Below, piece by piece: positions 56,129 to 64,000 of a stretch of DNA of 64,000 bases. Made by a program: the position numbers and the translations under genes. Positions within the stretch are counted from its first letter, which is position 1, and each line of letters opens with the position of its first letter. This DNA comes from Azospirillum ramasamyi (GTDB lineage Bacteria > Pseudomonadota > Alphaproteobacteria > Azospirillales > Azospirillaceae), in the NCBI RefSeq assembly GCF_003233655.1, contig NZ_CP029829.1, forward strand, positions 62,001-126,000, written 5' to 3'. The notes beneath the pieces were generated by a model, which was given only the letters and a program-made list of their open reading frames with translations, ran no database searches and had not been told where the DNA came from.

Positions 56129-57175
56129 TCAGGGAAGTGATGCCGCTTCCGTCACCTTCGCGTTGTGGAGAGCATCGCTGCCGGTGCCGCCGGGCATGCG
56201 GTCGGGCTCGGCGCCGGCAACCGCCCCGGCGATGCCGCCGGTCAGCCAGGCCGAGAAGGCGTTGCGGCCGACGGCGCCGGCCTCGCGATCGGCGCAGGCG
56301 GCGTCCATCCCATCCTCCCGCCCGTCGTTCCGCCCGACGGCGTAGTTCCACAGCGGCAAGGCGGCGGCGGGTTTGGCGGCGGGGTCGGCGGCGGGTTCGG
56401 CGGCCGACGCGGTGGCGATCAGGCCGGTGGAGCGCGGGGCGGGACGGCTGTTCACCTCGATCAGGGCGACGCGGATGCCGGCGGCCCAGGCGCGGTCGAT
56501 GAAGGCGCGCAACTGCCGTGCCGTGGCGGAACTGCCGGTGACGGCGTCGGGCGTGCCGCCGGTCAGCCAGGCCGACGGGATAGGGCCGCAGTCGCGCCGG
56601 TATTGCAGCGCCACCTGATCCTGGACATGGGTCTGGCCGCGGTAGAGGCGCATCAACCCGTGGCCATAGCGCTCCAACTCGTCGAGCGGGCCGCGGCTGG
56701 CGGTCAGCAGGCCGCGGTCGAGCAGGATCAGCGTCGGCTTCACCGCGATCAGCCGGTCGAGCAGCGGCTCGAAATCGGCGAACTGGGCCTGCCGGTGGAC
56801 GATGCGCAGGAATTCCAGGTTCGGCACGCCATGCTCGGCGGCAAGCTCCGCCATGCCGCGCTCGTCGAGGGTGGCGTCGCGGAGCGCGGTGTCGCCCAGC
56901 GCCACCACCGACACCGAATCGGGGGTCCGCGCCGCCCGGTTGGCCAGCGCATCGATGCGGTTCAGGTTGTACCAGGCGAAGGGCTGGTCATAGAGCAGGG
57001 TGCCGACCCACAGAACCGCCAGCACCGCCAATCCCCCCAAGGCCAGCGGCGCCAGCAGAAGCCCGGCGCCCAGCGTCCGCCACCGGCTCGGGCCGCGGCG
57101 CGGTTCGGTGACGGCGCTTTCGGCTGTCGCCTGATTGGTTGTGGATTGGGTGGCTTGCGGTTCCGGATCGGACAT
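56129..57175 (-). CDS. membrane-anchored protein with SGNH-like start, function unknown
   Basis: 348 residues. One N-terminal membrane segment (about 35-60, LLLAPLALGGLAVLAVLWV) leaves the rest outside or in the periplasm. VSVVALGDTALRDATLDERG resembles block I of SGNH hydrolases (GDS-like, but Thr instead of Ser), and LILLDRGLL and IRVALIEVN are later strands. The sequence SAWLTGG occurs twice (about residues 203 and 311), once in each half. A catalytic role is uncertain. Confidence 0.6.
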   Translation of the reverse strand: MSDPEPQATQSTTNQATAESAVTEPRRGPSRWRTLGAGLLLAPLALGGLAVLAVLWVGTLLYDQPFAWYNLNRIDALANRAARTPDSVSVVALGDTALRDATLDERGMAELAAEHGVPNLEFLRIVHRQAQFADFEPLLDRLIAVKPTLILLDRGLLTASRGPLDELERYGHGLMRLYRGQTHVQDQVALQYRRDCGPIPSAWLTGGTPDAVTGSSATARQLRAFIDRAWAAGIRVALIEVNSRPAPRSTGLIATASAAEPAADPAAKPAAALPLWNYAVGRNDGREDGMDAACADREAGAVGRNAFSAWLTGGIAGAVAGAEPDRMPGGTGSDALHNAKVTEAASLP

Positions 57176-57445
57176 CGGTGGACTCCACGGCGGTCATGAC
57201 ACGGTGTTCGGGGCACTGCGATCATGCGGCGGGCGCTCTTAGCGGGCACCCGCATCGGCGGCTCGGTGCGTCGGGTGAGCGGCCGGCCTCTTCCACAACG
57301 CGTGGGGGGAGGAGAATCGACATGTGGGAATTGGGGGTATCCCCAAGGGGCCGGAACACCCCTGCGGCAGGGTCGCGGTTTGCCGAACGCACCAATCCTG
57401 TGTAGGATCCGGGCCCGACAGGACAGCCTGACAGCAGGATTGGCG

Positions 57446-57865
57446 ATGAGCACCGAAATCCGCACCTTCACCATTCCCGACGCCAACGCCGAGGAGGCGC
57501 AGACGCAACTCTCCGCCTTCCTGCGGACGGTGGAGGTCCAGCGCATAGATACGGCCTATGCCGACGGCGCGTGGCGCGTGCTGGTGCTGTTCGCCGATCT
57601 CCGCCGCAAGGAGGAGTCGCAGCAGATCGAGGCGGCCATCGCCGCCGCGCTGCACGGCTGGCGCGACAAGGCCGCGGTCCAGGCCGGGGTGACGCGCGAC
57701 GCCGTGCTGTCGGACGAACTGGTATCGGAAATCGCCCGCTTCGCCCCGACGACGGAGCATGAGCTGTCGATCATCATGAACGCCCGCGGCCTGGGCGCCG
57801 GGCCCCATGGCGGGGAGATCGTGCAGGTGGTGCGCTCCACGCTGGACGTGCTGATCGACGATTGA
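57446..57865 (+). CDS. stand-alone HRDC-domain protein
   Basis: 139 residues from the ATG at 57446; the longer frame upstream lacks features. The N-terminal half (EIRTFTIPDANAEEAQTQLS, RIDTAYADGAWRVLVLFAD) is a small alpha/beta domain. The C-terminal half reads WRDKAAVQAGVTRDAVLSDE, then LVSEIARFAPTTEHELSII, with a later GLGAGPHGGEIVQVVRSTLD, the pattern of HRDC nucleic-acid-binding domains of RecQ helicases and RNase D. No helicase or nuclease is attached. Possibly binds DNA or RNA. Confidence 0.75.
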   Translation: MSTEIRTFTIPDANAEEAQTQLSAFLRTVEVQRIDTAYADGAWRVLVLFADLRRKEESQQIEAAIAAALHGWRDKAAVQAGVTRDAVLSDELVSEIARFAPTTEHELSIIMNARGLGAGPHGGEIVQVVRSTLDVLIDD

Positions 57866-57910
57866 TCGGCGGGTCAGGCCCCCGGCGGTCTATCCGCCTC
57901 GGTCGGAAGT

Positions 57911-57952
57911 GACACATCCAAAGGCTGTGTCCTCACTGACGTAAGCGTCAGT
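57911..57952. repeat. two adjacent inverted repeats upstream of a small unknown gene
   Basis: GACACA...TGTGTC (57911-57931) and ACTGACG-TAAG-CGTCAGT (57935-57952). The second is a perfect 7-bp palindrome and sits 40 bp before the next start, so it could be an operator; the first may be a weak terminator for the HRDC gene. Confidence 0.4.
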
Positions 57953-57992
57953 TGGTCCCGATGCCCTGCCATGCCAGGATCGCTCATTCGCG

Positions 57993-58283
57993 ATGCAATC
58001 AGCGGGTGAGGCGATTGTGGCTTCTAATCATCCTTCGAAGGCTCGTGCCGTAGCGGACGCGGCGCGGGGCGAGTCGCCCGACCGCCGGAATTCCGACCAC
58101 CGGAAGCCCGATTACAGGAAGCCCGACTACAGGAAAATCGCGCATGAGCTGGCGCAGTTGGGCCAGGAAGCGGCCAACCGTGCCCATGCGACCGGCAACG
58201 GCCGTTACGCCCGGCTGGCCCATACCCTGACCAGCCGCGCCGGCGAGATCCTGAACGATCTGGACCGCGGCGGAAAGGCGTGA
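57993..58283 (+). CDS. small basic protein of unknown function
   Basis: 96 residues from the ATG at 57993; a GTG at 58017 with GGTGAGGCG ahead is an alternative start. A charged repeat DHRKPDYRKPDYRK (15-bp DNA repeats) lies around residue 35, followed by an amphipathic helix (IAHELAQLGQEAANRAHATG). No known domain. Confidence 0.6.
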   Translation: MQSAGEAIVASNHPSKARAVADAARGESPDRRNSDHRKPDYRKPDYRKIAHELAQLGQEAANRAHATGNGRYARLAHTLTSRAGEILNDLDRGGKA

Positions 58284-58317
58284 GGGCAGGGGCCGGGGGG
58301 AGGTTGGGGGAAAAGAA

Positions 58318-58349
58318 AACGGCGCCCGGATGGGGCGCCGTTCTCCTTT
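58318..58349 (+). terminator. intrinsic terminator after the small basic protein gene
   Basis: 10-bp stem AACGGCGCCC / GGGCGCCGTT followed by CTCCTTT, 34 bp after the stop. Confidence 0.75.
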
Positions 58350-58456
58350 GTGGCAACTGATCGATGTTGCCCCAACCCTGACCCTGACCCTCCCCTGCGA
58401 TCGGACCGGCCCATGGCTGGCCGAGAGCGGGGGAGGGAGAGTTCGCGGGATGTGCC

Positions 58457-59707
58457 TCAGACCACCTTGGCCTGGTGCATGGCCGCGATCTGGTCCTTGC
58501 TGTAGCCGAGCTGAGCCAGCACCTCGTCGGTGTGCTCGCCGAGCAGCGGGGAGCCGGTGACCTCGACCGTCATGTCGGAGAACTTGATCGGGCTGCCGAC
58601 CGTCAGGTACTTGCCGCGCACCTTGTGGTCGACCTCAACAACCGTGCCGCTGGCACGCAGCGACGGGTCGTTGGCGATCTCCTTCATCGACAGCACCGGC
58701 GCGCACGGGATGTCATACTTGCGCAGGATGTCGACGGCCTCGAACTTGGTCTTGTCCTTCAGCCAATCCTCGATGATCGCGAAGATGTCGAAGATCTTGT
58801 CCTGACGAGCCTCGGCGGTGTTGTAGGCCGGGTCGTCGATCCACTCCTCGCGGCCCAGCGCCTTGCAGATCGGCGCCCAGGCATGGCCCTGGATGGTGAA
58901 GTAGATGTAGGCGTTGGGATCGGTCTCCCAGCCCTTGCACTTCAGCACCCAGCCCGGCTGGCCGCCGCCGCCGGCATTGCCGCCGCGCGGAACCACGTCG
59001 GTGAACTTGCCGTGCGGGTACTGCGGGTACTCCTCGAGGTAGCCGACGCGATCCAGGCGCTGCTGGTCGCGCAGCTTGACGCGGCAGAGGTTCAGCACGC
59101 TGTCCTGCATCGACACCGCGACCTTCTGGCCCTTGCCGGTCTTGGTGCGGGCCATCAGGGCGGTGAGGATGCCGATGGCGAGATGCATGCCGGTGTTGCT
59201 GTCGCCGAGGGCGGCGGCGGACACGGTCGGCGGGCCGTCCCAGAAACCGGTGGTGGAGGCCGCACCGCCGGCGCACTGGGCGACGTTCTCATAGACCTTC
59301 AGGTCCTGGTAATGGTGGCCGTCGCTGAAGCCCTTGACCGAAGCGACGATCATGCCGGGGTTCAGTTCCTTGATGCGCTCCCAGCTGAAGCCCATGCGGT
59401 CGAGAGCGCCTGGGCCGAAGTTCTCCACCAGGACGTCGGATTCCTTGATCAGACGCTCCAGGACTTCCTTGCCCTCGGCGGTCTTGGTGTCCAGGGTGAG
59501 GGAGCGCTTGTTGCTGTTCAGCATGGTGAAATAGAGCGCGTCGGCGCCCGGGATGTCGCGCAGCTGGCTGCGGGTGACATCGCCGGCACCCGGACGTTCG
59601 ACCTTGATCACGTCCGCGCCGTACCAGGCCAGAAGCTGCGTGCAGGCGGGGCCGGCCTGCACATGGGTGAAGTCGATGATCTTAATGCCTTCAAGCGGCT
59701 TGGTCAT
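58457..59707 (-). CDS. frc: formyl-CoA:oxalate CoA-transferase
   Basis: 416 residues, exactly the length of known Frc. Class III CoA-transferase that moves CoA from formyl-CoA to oxalate. Motifs: [40 protein letters not shown], the catalytic Asp in [13 protein letters not shown] and [19 protein letters not shown]. The start at 59707 has AAGGGAG ahead. Its usual partner, oxalyl-CoA decarboxylase (oxc), is not in the window, so oxalate as the substrate is inferred. Confidence 0.93.
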   Translation of the reverse strand: MTKPLEGIKIIDFTHVQAGPACTQLLAWYGADVIKVERPGAGDVTRSQLRDIPGADALYFTMLNSNKRSLTLDTKTAEGKEVLERLIKESDVLVENFGPGALDRMGFSWERIKELNPGMIVASVKGFSDGHHYQDLKVYENVAQCAGGAASTTGFWDGPPTVSAAALGDSNTGMHLAIGILTALMARTKTGKGQKVAVSMQDSVLNLCRVKLRDQQRLDRVGYLEEYPQYPHGKFTDVVPRGGNAGGGGQPGWVLKCKGWETDPNAYIYFTIQGHAWAPICKALGREEWIDDPAYNTAEARQDKIFDIFAIIEDWLKDKTKFEAVDILRKYDIPCAPVLSMKEIANDPSLRASGTVVEVDHKVRGKYLTVGSPIKFSDMTVEVTGSPLLGEHTDEVLAQLGYSKDQIAAMHQAKVV

Positions 59708-59903
59708 GACTGCAACACTCCCTTTATTCGCGTTGTTACCGTTTGTCCCGAGGACGTGCTTCTGCTTGCGCTGCTGTCCGGCCGGCCGACGCCCGAAGAA
59801 TGGAGGCGCCAAGGCCGATGGCCGGCCGGTGTTCGATGTCCGCCGAAATCCGATGAGCCGGAATCCGGCGGATCTGTGAGGGGGGCTGGAAAGGAGGACC
59901 GGA

Positions 59904-60365
59904 TCAGCCGGCTGTGGTTGCGGCCGCTTCGAGTTCCGCAAGGCGGCGGCGCAGCTTCCGCTCTTCGGTCCAGCGGTCGGTTTCGTCCCGCACCACGGCG
60001 ACGATGCCGGTCGCCGCACCGTGGGTCCCGCGCAACAGCGCGACGGTGAAGGCGATCGACAGGCTGTGCCCGTCCTTGTGGACCGCCGGGACCCGCAGAA
60101 GATCGTGCCCGTAGCGGGTTTCGCCCGTGGCCATGGTCTTCTCGTAGCCGTCCCAGTGGCGTTGCCGCTGGCGTTCCGGAATGATGATGTCGAGCGACTT
60201 GCCCATCGCCTCGTCGGGGGTGAAGCCGAACATCCGCTCCGCCGCCGCATTCCATAGGGTGATGGCTCCAGCCGGATCGGACACGATGACCGCATCCCCG
60301 ATCACCGACACCAGCTGCTCGCAATCAACAACCGCGGGAGAACCCGCTGCTGCCGTCTGTTCCAT
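59904..60365 (-). CDS. single PAS-domain protein
   Basis: 153 residues from the ATG at 60365, which follows AAGGAGATC; the upstream frame is not conserved. One PAS domain: [60 protein letters not shown] and [20 protein letters not shown], the last part a coiled coil. No output domain, so it must act through a partner. It lies 196 bp upstream of frc on the same strand and could regulate oxalate or redox responses. Confidence 0.82.
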   Translation of the reverse strand: MEQTAAAGSPAVVDCEQLVSVIGDAVIVSDPAGAITLWNAAAERMFGFTPDEAMGKSLDIIIPERQRQRHWDGYEKTMATGETRYGHDLLRVPAVHKDGHSLSIAFTVALLRGTHGAATGIVAVVRDETDRWTEERKLRRRLAELEAAATTAG

Positions 60366-60625
60366 GTCGATCTCCTTGGCGCTCGCCCCCTCTTGGATTG
60401 GGCGCCGGGGGAGCCGGTGCGTCATGGCCCGAAAGCCGTGCCGCACTGACATTATCGATACGGTATACCAGATGCCACGACTTTGCAAGAAGATTTGAGC
60501 GCGACGCGAACTGTTGCTTGCGCAAACTTTCGAGGTGGCAGGGGCCGAACGAAAACGCCCCGCAGCCGGGGAGGGCTACGGGGCGGATTGCGGGGGCGGG
60601 CAGGGCGGGAGGAGCGAGGAGGGTG

Positions 60626-61390
60626 TTACCTTCCCTTGGGAGCGGGAGCGGTGCGCAAGGCATCGTCGAAGTTCTGCCGGCCGTAGCTGCTCTTCTTCAG
60701 AACATCGATCATGACGTCCATTGAGTGGGCCTTCAGCAGCGGAGCGCCGCTGACCTGGATGACCTTGCCGACAGCCTGGGAGGATTTGCTGACCGGATCC
60801 CACTTCATGTTGAAGTTGAGGATGTTGCTTTCGACCCTGTCCATTCCGCTGCTGTGCACCCGGACATAGGGGCCGTGGATTATGCCGCCGCGCACCATCT
60901 TGGAAACGGTCGGGGCGTTGAAGGCGCAACAGGGGAACCCCGTTTCCACCGCGACGATGGTGGCGATGGCGCCACCCAGGGAATGGCCGCACAGGATCGG
61001 CTGGCCGCCCCCGAAAAGGACCTGGGCTTGCTCCAGCAGGAGTTTCGCGAAGCGGATGCCGGTCGGCAGCCTTTCTATGGCGTAGAGGCCAACATCCGTT
61101 TTGAGGTTCGACTTGCCGACCATCTGGCCGGATTTGCCGTCATCCACCGCCGTCCCGCGATAGGCGACGATGTATTGTTTGGATTTCTCGGACCGGTAGA
61201 CCGCGCCGAAGAAGCCGTCATCGATGCTCTCCATCGCATGGACGACGGCGAAGTCGGTCGGCATCCTGCTCAACGCACCGGCCTTTTCAGAGGCCGCCTT
61301 GTCGTTTCCACGGCCCTTGTAGAAGTTGTAGACGGTGTTCGCAGCAACGGCGAGATCGAGGATTTTGACCGACATCATGACGCTCTGCAT
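60626..61390 (-). CDS. class 3 lipase-family protein
   Basis: 254 residues from the ATG at 61390; ATGs at 61378 and 61375 are alternatives and 61378 has a better-placed GAG ahead. YIVAYRGTAVDDGKSGQ, ILCGHSLGGAIATIVAVETG (nucleophile Ser) and FPCCAFNAPTVSKMVRGGII match the lipase_3 fold. No clear leader; the first 20 residues are mildly hydrophobic. Substrate unknown. Confidence 0.8.
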   Translation of the reverse strand: MQSVMMSVKILDLAVAANTVYNFYKGRGNDKAASEKAGALSRMPTDFAVVHAMESIDDGFFGAVYRSEKSKQYIVAYRGTAVDDGKSGQMVGKSNLKTDVGLYAIERLPTGIRFAKLLLEQAQVLFGGGQPILCGHSLGGAIATIVAVETGFPCCAFNAPTVSKMVRGGIIHGPYVRVHSSGMDRVESNILNFNMKWDPVSKSSQAVGKVIQVSGAPLLKAHSMDVMIDVLKKSSYGRQNFDDALRTAPAPKGR

Positions 61391-61519
61391 CGATTGCGGG
61401 GAGTTGAGACAAACTCACCGTCGGCAAGGTGTCAACGCACCGGTGCGATTGTTATCAAGGGTTGAACTTATGTTTCGGTTGTATCGAAGCGTTTTGTGCT
61501 GTCCGAGGTCGGCGGGCCG

Positions 61520-61549
61520 GCAAAAGAAAAGGGCGCCTTGCGGCGCCCC
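61520..61549 (-). terminator. intrinsic terminator after odhB
   Basis: Stem GGGCGCC-GCAA-GGCGCCC followed by TTTTCTTTT on the minus strand, about 80 bp after the odhB stop. A second hairpin (GTCCGGGA/TCCCGGAC) lies closer to the gene. Confidence 0.85.
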
Positions 61550-61624
61550 CTCAGGGGTCCGGGAACCTTGGCTCCCGGACGGATGGGTCCAGGGGAGGGG
61601 TTCGCCCTCCCCCGGCCGCTTTGA

Positions 61625-62878
<1,254 letters not shown>

Positions 62879-62917
62879 TGTTATCCTCGTTCGTCTTCTT
62901 GTTCGCTTGGGTGATGA

Positions 62918-64000
62918 TTAGCGGACCGTCAGGGCCTGATCCAGAAGCTTGGCCTGCTCCTGGTTGTGACGCTTCAGCAGGCCGGTCGCCGGCGAGGCGG
63001 TGGCCGGGCGGCCGACATAGGACGGACGGCCGGCCTTGTGGCCGATGTCCTTCAGCACGGCCTCCAGGCGGCGGTCGGCGAACAGCCAGGCGCCCTGGTT
63101 CTCCGGCTCTTCCTGGCACCAGACCAGCTCGGCGTTCGGATACTTGGCGAACTCGGCCGCCAGAGCGTCCTTCGGGAACGGATAGAGCTGCTCCAGGCGC
63201 AGGATGACCACGTCCTTGATGCCGCGGCTCATGCGCTCCTGCAGCAGGTCGTAATAGACCTTGCCGGAGCAGACGACGATGCGGCGGATCTTGTCGTTGG
63301 CGGCCAGATCGTTCGCGGTCTCGCCCAGCACGCGGTGGAAGCTGCTGCCCGGTCCCATCTCCGACAGGTCGGAGATGCACAGCTTGTGGCGCAGCAGCGA
63401 CTTCGGCGTGAACAGGACCAGCGGCTTGCGGAAGCTGCGGCGGATCTGGCGGCGGAAGACGTGGAACAGGTTGGCCGGCGTCGTCACGTTGCAGATCTGC
63501 CAGTTGTCCTCGGCGCACATCTGCAGGAAGCGTTCCGGACGGGCGGAGGAGTGCTCCGGACCCTGGCCCTCGTAGCCGTGCGGCAGCAGCATCACCAGGC
63601 CGGACATGCGCAGCCACTTGGACTCGCCCGACGAGATGAACTGGTCGATGATGGTCTGCGCGGTGTTGGCGAAATCGCCGAACTGCGCCTCCCACAGCAC
63701 CAGATTGTGCGGTTCGGCCAGCGAATAGCCGTACTCGTAGCCGACGACGGCGGCTTCCGACAGCGGGCTGTCATGGACCTCGAAGGTCGCCTGGTCCGGG
63801 CTGACGTGGCAGAGCGGGATGTACTTGTCTTCGGTGTTCTGGTCGTACATCACCGCATGGCGGTGCGAGAAGGTGCCGCGGCCGGAATCCTGGCCCGACA
63901 GGCGGACGCCGGTGCCCTCGGCGACCAGCGTGCCGTAGGCCAGCGCCTCGGCGGTCGCCCAGTCGATGCCCTCGCCCGATTCGAGCGTCTTCTTCTTGGC
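62918..64000 (-). CDS. sucA: 2-oxoglutarate dehydrogenase E1 component, C-terminal part (runs off the right edge)
   Basis: 361 codons of the C-terminal part. Motifs: GEGIDWATAEALAYGTLVAE, GTGVRLSGQDSGRGTFSHRH, PLSEAAVVGYEYGYSLAEP, EAQFGDFANTAQTIIDQFIS and YVGRPATASPATGLLKRHNQ, all typical of thiamine-diphosphate-dependent SucA. The N terminus lies beyond 64000. Forms an operon with odhB. Confidence 0.95.
   Translation of the reverse strand, partial: AKKKTLESGEGIDWATAEALAYGTLVAEGTGVRLSGQDSGRGTFSHRHAVMYDQNTEDKYIPLCHVSPDQATFEVHDSPLSEAAVVGYEYGYSLAEPHNLVLWEAQFGDFANTAQTIIDQFISSGESKWLRMSGLVMLLPHGYEGQGPEHSSARPERFLQMCAEDNWQICNVTTPANLFHVFRRQIRRSFRKPLVLFTPKSLLRHKLCISDLSEMGPGSSFHRVLGETANDLAANDKIRRIVVCSGKVYYDLLQERMSRGIKDVVILRLEQLYPFPKDALAAEFAKYPNAELVWCQEEPENQGAWLFADRRLEAVLKDIGHKAGRPSYVGRPATASPATGLLKRHNQEQAKLLDQALTVR

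Noticed and set aside
57935..57952. LuxR/TraR-type quorum-sensing box
   Set aside because: A palindrome is present but it does not fit the lux/tra-box consensus and no luxR or luxI gene is nearby.

Overview
This is a 64-kb window of a GC-rich alphaproteobacterial chromosome. The gene set suggests an Azospirillum-like member of the Rhodospirillales: napEDABC, a class II (B12-dependent) ribonucleotide reductase, pyruvate phosphate dikinase, carB-greA, aroA-cmk-rpsA, an IS427-group IS5 element, and many PAS/GGDEF-type signalling proteins. The organism is inferred from gene content and codon use, not from a marker gene such as rRNA. Third positions are so GC-rich that most real genes carry long meaningless antisense open frames.

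Layout. 0-7 kb: a partial chromate transporter, a secreted dienelactone-hydrolase-type esterase, greA and carB, a Cys-motif/PAS-like protein, a small membrane protein and a PIN-toxin relic. 7-12.4 kb: the periplasmic nitrate reductase operon napEDABC (minus strand), with an FNR/FixK-type box and other operator-like repeats in the region shared with a divergent MgtC-family gene. 12.5-17.6 kb: an orphan 7TMR-DISM sensor kinase, an IS5 relic, an alpha/beta hydrolase, an XRE regulator and an intact IS5-family element. 17.6-30 kb: flavin oxidoreductase-like and DinB genes, an FtsK translocase without membrane domain, a PAS_5 protein, msrA, a small sigma-1.1-like membrane protein, a SpoU methyltransferase, YqaA and YgjV membrane proteins, a ModE-type regulator, glucokinase and trehalose-6-phosphate synthase, and an N-formylglutamate amidohydrolase. 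30-38 kb: tRNA-Val and tRNA-Ala, a zinc-ribbon/acidic-tail protein, aroA-cmk-rpsA, an IS630 element and a PRC-barrel protein. 38-47.5 kb: nrdJ, a PAS-GAF-GGDEF-EAL protein and ppdK. 47.5-52.1 kb: an accessory patch with a HigBA-like toxin-antitoxin pair flanked by two copies of the ppdK 3' end, an orphan antitoxin, an AIPR-type (abortive phage infection) gene in visibly AT-rich DNA interrupted by the second IS5 copy, and an orphan HTH gene. 52.5-64 kb: hrpB, a ferritin-like protein, several small unknown genes, a formyl-CoA transferase, a PAS protein, a lipase, and odhB-sucA of the 2-oxoglutarate dehydrogenase complex (sucA runs off the right edge).

Main points of interest: (i) two paralogous small-RNA candidates (about 28.81-28.91 and 31.32-31.40 kb), each ending in a UUUCCUCC anti-Shine-Dalgarno-like motif plus a GC-rich terminator; (ii) four copies of a palindromic repeat at gene 3' ends, two of which carry an IS (IS5 or IS630) inserted at the TA on the palindrome's edge, where the repeat also supplies the stop codon of the neighbouring gene; (iii) the duplicated ppdK 3' end bracketing a toxin-antitoxin cassette beside a defence gene; (iv) 852-bp inverted IS5 copies about 33 kb apart. 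No CRISPR array or rRNA was seen.
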